Shown one piece after another: positions 5,611 to 10,412 of a DNA stretch of 10,412 nt. The position numbers were made by a program, and so were the translations under genes. Source of the DNA: Candidatus Caldarchaeum sp. (GTDB taxonomy: Archaea; Thermoproteota; Nitrososphaeria_A; Caldarchaeales; Caldarchaeaceae); assembly GCA_025054795.1 (NCBI GenBank), contig JANWZU010000041.1:1-10412 (forward strand). Direction: 5' to 3'. The notes beneath the pieces were generated by a model. The model had not been told where the DNA came from. It was given only the letters and a program-made list of their open reading frames with translations, and did not search any database. The first letter of the stretch is position 1. Each line of letters opens with the position of its first letter.

Positions 5611-7032
5611 TTATACTTTATTTGCGGCCTGCTCCAGCTTGCGGGATATGCCGAGCTTCTCCAAATCAACGGCGTCTACCAACGGTTCTTCCACAGGCTC
5701 AGGAATCTCGTAAGGCAGCCCTGTTTTTCGTGTAGCATCTATGACCATCTTGGTGACCATGCTGTCCCTGCTGTCGCGCATGCGTGTGTAGGTAGTGGGG
5801 TCCAGCCTGTTCCCCTTGCTTCTAGGAACTACGACAACATCTTCGTCAAACCTGCTTCTGGTTGTGACGGCCCACAAAACTCTTTTGACGTCGAAAATGT
5901 TTACATCATCATCAACCACAACAATGTACTTTGCGAATTGTTGAAGACCGGCTGCAGCCACTCCAACGCTGACTGGGTCGCCCTCGTTCACCTTTCTCAT
6001 AGATATGAAACATAGGTATGGTGCAACATAGAAAGGCATGTGGACGGCTTTTACCGTGGGATAGTATTTCTTAAGAGTTGTTAACAGGTCGGCTTCCCAA
6101 CCCAGAAAGAAAACATTTTCCGCATGTCCACCGGACGACGCATGCTGGTAGATCGCGTCCTCCCTGTGCGTGATGCATGTTATCTGTATCATTGGAGCGT
6201 CAACAATATGCCCATAGTATCCCGGATACTCTCCGTACGGGCCTTCTCTCTGCCTAGCACCGGGATGAATTACGCCTTCGATGACTATTTCTGAGTCGGC
6301 GGGAACATGTAGGTCTACAGTTTCGCATTTTACTAGTTCAACGGGCTCGCCGATAAGAGACCCAGCCAACTCGTACTCGTGTCCATGGTTTTGGTCGGTC
6401 GCAGAGATTGTGATGAGCGGGTTGAGGCCTATTGCAAGCGCAACTTCGAACGGTTGATTTCTATCCTCAGCTTTTCTGTGAAGATAGTGGATGAACTTTC
6501 CCCAGCTGTAGTATAAGCCGATCCTGTTCTTGTCGATTAGTCTGTGTCTGTAAATTCCTAAGTTGTAATTAGGGAATTCATGGTTCTCGACATCCCTCGA
6601 CACAGTGACCGCAGTCGTCAGGTATGGTGCATCATCCTTTGGGCTGGTGGTCACGATTGGAAATTTAGCAACGTTGATTCGCTCACCCTTAAGGATGACT
6701 TCCTTACAAGGTCCATCCGACACCTCCTTAGGCATGACTGAACTCCTTTTCCGTTTGACATATTCCTCCAATAAACGCCATGGTTGCTCAACCTCAAGAC
6801 CCATAGCCGTCGAGACTTTTCTGTAGCCGTTGTAAACGTTGCAAACCAATCCATGCTCGGAGCCCCTGACGTTTTTGAAGTAAAGCAACGGAGCCTCTAT
6901 TCCGTAAATTTTTTCCAGCTTTCCGATTACGGCAGTGACCTCTAGGAAGGGGTTGATTTCTGCCTCTGTTTCGATGTAGAGATCTGGAGATTTTGTGCGC
7001 AAGTGGGTCATGAACCATCTTAAATCTTTCAT
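5611..7032 (-). CDS. UbiD-family decarboxylase, paralogue 3 (UbiD-3), complete active-site set
   Basis: A 473-residue UbiD homologue with the same three-domain plan as its neighbours, starting MKDLRWFMTHLRTKSPDLYI. It is the only one of the three with every expected active-site residue. Asn157 and Arg162 are in YNLGIYRHR, His182 in IHYLHRKA, Glu219 in GHEYELAGSL, and Glu263 and Glu268 in REGPYGEYPGYYG. The family motif IVVVDDDVNIFDVKRVLWAV is near residues 370-389 and KMVIDATRK near 428-436. It is therefore the best candidate for a fully active prFMN enzyme. It is divergently transcribed from the ABC importer operon across 74 bases containing a TATA box for each direction, which suggests shared regulation with uptake of its substrate (inference). 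The ATG start is supported by a TATA-like box 25.5 bases upstream. The substrate cannot be told from sequence. Confidence 0.93.
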   Translation of the reverse strand: MKDLRWFMTHLRTKSPDLYIETEAEINPFLEVTAVIGKLEKIYGIEAPLLYFKNVRGSEHGLVCNVYNGYRKVSTAMGLEVEQPWRLLEEYVKRKRSSVMPKEVSDGPCKEVILKGERINVAKFPIVTTSPKDDAPYLTTAVTVSRDVENHEFPNYNLGIYRHRLIDKNRIGLYYSWGKFIHYLHRKAEDRNQPFEVALAIGLNPLITISATDQNHGHEYELAGSLIGEPVELVKCETVDLHVPADSEIVIEGVIHPGARQREGPYGEYPGYYGHIVDAPMIQITCITHREDAIYQHASSGGHAENVFFLGWEADLLTTLKKYYPTVKAVHMPFYVAPYLCFISMRKVNEGDPVSVGVAAAGLQQFAKYIVVVDDDVNIFDVKRVLWAVTTRSRFDEDVVVVPRSKGNRLDPTTYTRMRDSRDSMVTKMVIDATRKTGLPYEIPEPVEEPLVDAVDLEKLGISRKLEQAANKV

Positions 7033-7053
7033 GTTGTGAATATGGGGGAGAAG

Positions 7054-7061
7054 TTTTTTAA
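7054..7061 (-). promoter_or_regulatory. TATA-like box for UbiD-3, leaderless start
   Basis: The minus strand reads TTAAAAAA, centred 25.5 bases before the ATG at 7032, with the purine-rich GTAAAAACC just upstream as a possible BRE. The following leader (CTTCTCCCCCATATTCACAAC) has no Shine-Dalgarno motif, consistent with a leaderless message. A second candidate, the near-palindromic A/T box at 7078-7087, could also be read on this strand and would give a leader of about 25 bases. Confidence 0.6.
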
Positions 7062-7077
7062 GGTTTTTACAGTAATG

Positions 7078-7087
7078 TTTATAAATA
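7078..7087 (+). promoter_or_regulatory. TATA box for the ABC importer operon
   Basis: TTTATAAATA is centred 24.5 bases before the ATG at 7107. No Shine-Dalgarno motif precedes the ATG, so a leaderless transcript for the binding-protein gene is likely. The box is near-palindromic and lies 17 bases from the UbiD-3 box, so one regulator bound here could control both directions. Confidence 0.75.
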
Positions 7088-7106
7088 TGACAATGGGTTA
7101 AGACTT

Positions 7107-8279
7107 ATGAGTGGTTCGGTTTCAAACAACGTTGGACGGAGAACTTTGTTAAGTTCTGCCGCGGCGGCAGCGGTAGGCATCGCTGTTGGATTTGGATCTG
7201 GATATCTGGCACGCCAGCCAGAGACAAGACTCGTGACAACAACCCTTACCGCCGCAGGCGGCCTAGTCACTAGGACTGAAACACTCACACGTACTTTGAC
7301 GCAGACACAGCTGGTTACGGTCTCTCCGACAAAGAGAGAGGTTCGGCTCAGGATATCAGCTGCACCGTCATCAATAATTCCGTTTCTAGTAGCATCGCGA
7401 GAAGGGTTTGACCGCGAACTCAGTTTGATAATTGAACCACAGAGAGTTGGTTATGAGGTTGAAGCCGACTTGTTCCAAGCGGGCCGGGAACCAATCGGCG
7501 ACATGGCACCATGGGAGGCTGCCCGACTTGTGGCGGGAGGTACGAATGCGTTTTTCACCGGCAACGCAGGCGCAGTTCGTTTCTTCAACTCCATGTTTGT
7601 AAGGACCGAAGACGCTGACAAATACAAGAACCCGAAGGACCTTGTGGGTAAAACTATAGGCCTTCCGCCGTGGGCTAGTGGAACCACCACGGCGTTTATT
7701 GTTGCTGCCAAAGCACTTTGGAACATCGACCCTAGGAGAAACTATGAGGTTAAAGTCGCCGAGTCAGCGGCCCTACTGCCTCTGCTGGAGCGAAAGGAAG
7801 TTGAGGCGGTGCTGCTTTTCAGCGGCCACACCCTAGCGGCTCTAAGCCAGCCGCAAAAATACACAAAGATTTTCAGCTTCTCAGACACATGGGAAACAGC
7901 TTTCGGCCAACCTCTCACAATAACAGGCAGAGTCACAAGAAAAGACTGGTTTCGTGAAAACTGGGAGATCATCAGAAACCTAGACATTGTTTTGGACAAG
8001 TCAGTCCGCTGGATTATGGCAAATTCAAGAGAGTTCGTTGAGGCCGATGGAAAATATGTAAAGGATGGTGAGCTAGCAGGCTGGACAAGAGACGAAATGA
8101 CTAGGCAAACAGTGAAAGCTTGGTTGAGCCAAGGAAAGTATTTCCTGATAGAGAGCTACAGCCCCGCATGGGTTGATGCAAACTGGGACTTCATCAGAAA
8201 CTCGGAGGGAGTAATAATCGAAAAACTGCCCAAAAAAGAGGATGTGTTCCGAAATCCATTAAGATGGCCTGGGATATAG
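7107..8279 (+). CDS. ABC importer substrate-binding protein, NMT1/SsuA/TauA type, Tat-type signal
   Basis: A 390-residue extracytoplasmic binding protein of a NitT/TauT-type importer. The N-terminus holds a twin-arginine motif (VGRRTLLSS, residues 9-17) and a hydrophobic Ala/Gly helix (about 18-34), pointing to Tat export. No lipobox Cys follows, so the helix may stay as a membrane anchor. Residues 42-75 form a Thr-rich linker with 13 Thr, probably a flexible and perhaps glycosylated spacer to the surface. The binding domain starts near REVRLRISAAPSSIIPFLVA. It includes NPKDLVGKTIGLPPWASGTT (175-194), the typical segment where these proteins form part of the ligand cleft. The hinge and second lobe include LLPLLERKEVEAVLLFSGH. 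Members bind sulfonates, nitrate, aromatic acids, pyrimidine precursors and others, so the ligand is open. It is first gene of the operon; the permease starts 9 bases after its stop. Confidence 0.88.
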   Translation: MSGSVSNNVGRRTLLSSAAAAAVGIAVGFGSGYLARQPETRLVTTTLTAAGGLVTRTETLTRTLTQTQLVTVSPTKREVRLRISAAPSSIIPFLVASREGFDRELSLIIEPQRVGYEVEADLFQAGREPIGDMAPWEAARLVAGGTNAFFTGNAGAVRFFNSMFVRTEDADKYKNPKDLVGKTIGLPPWASGTTTAFIVAAKALWNIDPRRNYEVKVAESAALLPLLERKEVEAVLLFSGHTLAALSQPQKYTKIFSFSDTWETAFGQPLTITGRVTRKDWFRENWEIIRNLDIVLDKSVRWIMANSREFVEADGKYVKDGELAGWTRDEMTRQTVKAWLSQGKYFLIESYSPAWVDANWDFIRNSEGVIIEKLPKKEDVFRNPLRWPGI

Positions 8280-8288
8280 TTCAGCAAC

Positions 8289-9065
8289 ATGAGCAGAGGT
8301 TTGGTTTATCCTACTGTATCTGTGTGTGGGGTTCTAGTGGTATGGGAAGTTTTGGCTAGGGCCCTAACAGGGCTTCACATAGGGTTGTTCATTCCTACAA
8401 CTTCGGCTGTTTTCTCAGAACTGTCTAATGTGCTGATTGGGCAGACACCTGTAGGAGAAAACAGCTACTACCACATCCTACAAACCCTGAGAAGACTCAT
8501 GACTGGTGTTCTCTTAGGTTCTTTAGTAGGTATATCCATCGGGGTGGTAATGGGGCTTAAAGAAAGGGCTGAGGACTTCTTCGAGTCATGGAACTGGATA
8601 TTCGCAACAATACCCGCCGTCATGTGGGCCTACATATTCATCCTTGTGATGGGTGCGAGCGAGGTAACAGCCATCGGCGTGTTGGCAGCTGTTACATATC
8701 CTCAAATGGCTTTTAGAGTATCGAGAGGAATAAGGTCGGTGAAAACCGAATTGGTTGAGATGGGAAAGGCGTTCAACGCCAAAACGACTCTACTTTTACG
8801 AGAAATCTATTTTCCACAAATACTTCCTCATGTGTTCTCAGGTGTTAGGTATTCGCTGGCGATTGGTATAAAAATAATAGCTATAGCGGAGCTTGTTGGC
8901 CTCAGCAGCGGGATTGGCTTCATTATGCAGTATTGGTGGGACCAACGGCTCGTGGCACCCTTGCTGGCATGGGGTTCTCTTCTAATCTTGTTAGGCCTTT
9001 TCTTCGAATTCGTAGTCTTCAGAACGTTAGAGAGGAGGCTTTTCCGATGGACAGGGCTGAGCTAA
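8289..9065 (+). CDS. ABC importer permease 1, SsuC/TauC-type
   Basis: A 258-residue membrane subunit of the binding-protein-dependent transport family with about six hydrophobic segments (roughly 8-27, 70-90, 105-121, 125-140, 190-211 and 224-245). The cytoplasmic EAA loop that docks on the ATPase is clear at residues 154-187: ELVEMGKAFNAKTT, then REIYFPQILPHVF, with the conserved Gly159 and the LP pair at 179-180. Length is normal for the SsuC/TauC group. It follows the binding-protein gene by 9 bases. Its last 19 bases overlap the start of the ATPase gene, so translation of the two is probably coupled. A second, different permease is encoded after the ATPase, so the membrane channel may be a heterodimer. 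Confidence 0.93.
   Translation: MSRGLVYPTVSVCGVLVVWEVLARALTGLHIGLFIPTTSAVFSELSNVLIGQTPVGENSYYHILQTLRRLMTGVLLGSLVGISIGVVMGLKERAEDFFESWNWIFATIPAVMWAYIFILVMGASEVTAIGVLAAVTYPQMAFRVSRGIRSVKTELVEMGKAFNAKTTLLLREIYFPQILPHVFSGVRYSLAIGIKIIAIAELVGLSSGIGFIMQYWWDQRLVAPLLAWGSLLILLGLFFEFVVFRTLERRLFRWTGLS
9034..9038 (+). promoter_or_regulatory. Shine-Dalgarno site that fixes the ATPase start
   Basis: GGAGG inside the end of permease 1 lies 8 bases before the ATG at 9047. This internal gene of the operon therefore uses a leadered, Shine-Dalgarno-type start, whereas the promoter-proximal genes look leaderless. It argues against the longer reading from 8933. Confidence 0.75.
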
Positions 9066-9883
9066 CGCATCAGACCCAGAGCAAATACAGCATCGAGCTG
9101 CTTGATATTGTTAAGGAGTTCTCAACTGCCGATGGAAGAGGAAGGCTTAGAGTTATTGACGGGTTGACGATTAGGGTCAAGAGCGGCAGTTTCTCCGTCA
9201 TCATAGGGCCTTCTGGCTGCGGAAAATCTACTCTGCTCAACATCGTGTCTGGAATATCAACGGTTGAAAAAGGCAGGATTGTGGTGGACGGCTATGATAT
9301 AGTCAACAACCCCAGTTTCAAGAGGAAAATAGGATATGTGTTTCAAAGCCCAAGGCTACTAGAATGGAGGACTTTAAAAGAGAACGTTATATTCGCACTG
9401 AACGCAGTCGGCAACACACCTAAAGAGCAGTGGGATGAAATTGCTGAGCGGTATCTGAAGCTTGTAGGGTTAGACGGCTTCATCAACTACTATCCGCTGC
9501 AGGTTTCCGGGGGTATGCAGCAAAGGGCAGCCATAGCTAGAGCTTTCGCAATTAAACCCGAGATACTGTTGATGGATGAGCCGTTCAGCCATCTTGACGA
9601 GATTACAGCAGAAACAATGCGAAATGAGCTTATAAGAATATGGTCAACCGAAGGAGAGAGAAAAACAGTCGTGTTCGTGACACACGACTTGCGTGAAGCA
9701 GTATACATGGCTGATGAAATCTTTATGCTCACTCCACGTCCAGCAAGACTGTATAAACACTACAAGGTTGATGTCCCACGAAAACTACGCACACCCGAGT
9801 CTGAGGAATTGTTCGAAGTCTTTAAGGAGATCTCCAAGGATTTCCATGAAATGATTAAGGCTGAAAGTGTTTCGATGAAATGA
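9047..9883 (+). CDS. ABC importer ATPase, SsuB/TauB-type
   Basis: A 278-residue cytoplasmic ATP-binding subunit that powers the importer. All motifs are intact: Walker A GPSGCGKST (residues 54-62), Q-loop Gln100 (GYVFQSPRLLEWRT), signature VSGGMQQR (153-160), Walker B ILLMDEP (173-179), D-loop SHLDE (181-185) and the switch His213 (FVTHD). The RLLEWRTLKENV segment after the Q-loop is characteristic of nitrate/sulfonate/taurine-type ATPases. The frame is open upstream to an ATG at 8933. The ATG at 9047 is preferred because GGAGG sits 8 bases before it, the product then has normal length, and the extra 38 residues would lie wholly over permease 1. The stop TGA overlaps the ATG of permease 2. 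Confidence 0.95.
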   Translation: MDRAELTHQTQSKYSIELLDIVKEFSTADGRGRLRVIDGLTIRVKSGSFSVIIGPSGCGKSTLLNIVSGISTVEKGRIVVDGYDIVNNPSFKRKIGYVFQSPRLLEWRTLKENVIFALNAVGNTPKEQWDEIAERYLKLVGLDGFINYYPLQVSGGMQQRAAIARAFAIKPEILLMDEPFSHLDEITAETMRNELIRIWSTEGERKTVVFVTHDLREAVYMADEIFMLTPRPARLYKHYKVDVPRKLRTPESEELFEVFKEISKDFHEMIKAESVSMK

Positions 9884-10412
9884 TGGTCGTTGGAATTTTT
9901 TCTCGGGTTTTAGGTTTTGCAGCTCTTTTGGCTGGATGGCAGGTTATATCATCTATCGCTGGCGAGTTTTTCTTCCCATCGCCGTTGACTGTTTTCCCTA
10001 TTGTTTGGAACCTTTTGGTATCAGGTGATTTTGCTGGCCCGACAGCGATGACGCTTGCACGTGTGAGTCTGGGAACGGCTCTTGCTATTATTTTCGGAGT
10101 GCTGATAGGGTTGTTGACAGGTTCACGGCGGCTTACAGACAGCCTGTTGGGTCCACTTCTGGTAATATTAATGCTAACCCCCTCGTTGCTTATTGTGTTT
10201 CTAAGCGTGTTTACGTTCGGGTTCCTCGATTATGTACCATCTATAGCGGCAGCAATAGTTCATATTCCTTTCTCAGCGGTCGTTATACGTGGACAACTTC
10301 TCAACCCCCCAAAGGACAAGCTTGAAATGGCTCAGGTCTACGGCGCGGGAACCGGTCTGATTGTCCGACACATCTACATACCATATCTAGTTCCAGCGAT
10401 AACTTCTGAGAC
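9880..10412 (+). CDS. ABC importer permease 2, SsuC/TauC-type (cut by window edge)
   Basis: The frame starts with ATG at 9880, which overlaps the ATPase stop in an ATGA arrangement (a second ATG follows at 9883). It stays open to the right edge, giving 177 residues and missing the C-terminus. The N-terminal helix (GIFSRVLGFAALLAGWQVIS), the FFPSPLTVFPIVW segment, the TLARVSLGTALAIIFGVLIG helix and LLGPLLVILMLTPSLL fit the SsuC/TauC permease pattern. The EAA loop is seen at about 148-173 (LEMAQVYGAG, then RHIYIPYLVPAI). It is clearly related to permease 1 in plan but differs from it along its length, so it is not a recent duplicate. Translational coupling to the ATPase is likely. Confidence 0.92.
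   Translation, partial: MMVVGIFSRVLGFAALLAGWQVISSIAGEFFFPSPLTVFPIVWNLLVSGDFAGPTAMTLARVSLGTALAIIFGVLIGLLTGSRRLTDSLLGPLLVILMLTPSLLIVFLSVFTFGFLDYVPSIAAAIVHIPFSAVVIRGQLLNPPKDKLEMAQVYGAGTGLIVRHIYIPYLVPAITSE

Noticed and set aside
8933..9046. Longer N-terminus of the ABC ATPase starting at ATG 8933
   Set aside because: The extra 38 residues lie entirely over the permease 1 coding region in another frame and resemble no ATPase N-terminus. ATG 9047 has an ideal GGAGG.
1..10412. Mobile element, CRISPR array, tRNA or rRNA
   Set aside because: No transposase, terminal inverted repeats, regularly spaced repeats or tRNA/rRNA signatures were seen on reading both strands, and the few intergenic spaces are too short for most of these.

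Overview
The window looks archaeal, most likely a mesophilic to thermophilic member of the Thermoproteota (TACK) side, though the exact lineage cannot be read from the sequence. The main evidence is promoter layout: five genes have an A/T-rich TATA-type box centred 24-28 bases upstream of the start codon, the spacing expected for leaderless archaeal transcripts. The SusA/TauA-type binding protein also has a twin-arginine N-terminus followed by a Thr-rich linker and no lipobox, a common archaeal design. Base composition is balanced and coding density is high. No rRNA, tRNA, IS element or CRISPR array was seen.

Layout from left to right. (1) On the minus strand, the first 37 codons of an FAD-dependent oxidoreductase run off the left edge. 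(2) After a divergent intergenic region of about 300 bases come, on the plus strand, an ATZ/TRZ-type amidohydrolase, an EamA/DMT membrane transporter and a UbiD-family decarboxylase (UbiD-1). (3) UbiD-1 converges on, and overlaps by 4 bases, two more UbiD paralogues on the minus strand (UbiD-2 and UbiD-3). (4) A 74-base divergent promoter region separates UbiD-3 from a plus-strand NitT/TauT-type ABC importer operon: Tat-exported binding protein, permease 1, ATPase and permease 2 (cut by the right edge).

Inferred common theme: uptake by the ABC importer, and perhaps movement by the EamA protein, of a small organic, possibly nitrogen-containing or (hetero)aromatic acid. It would be processed by an oxidoreductase, an amidohydrolase and prenylated-FMN-dependent (de)carboxylases. 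The substrate is unknown. No UbiX/Pad1 flavin prenyltransferase, needed to make the UbiD cofactor, is present in the window.

The most interesting signal is the UbiD trio. All three keep the catalytic Arg-Glu-Glu set, but by manual alignment only UbiD-3 keeps the full Asn/His/Glu metal-ligand set of the prFMN site. UbiD-1 has Gln for the Glu and UbiD-2 has Thr for the His. The amidohydrolase also has Val where AtzA/TrzN-like enzymes carry a catalytic Glu. The ABC system encodes two different permeases, whereas most relatives have one.
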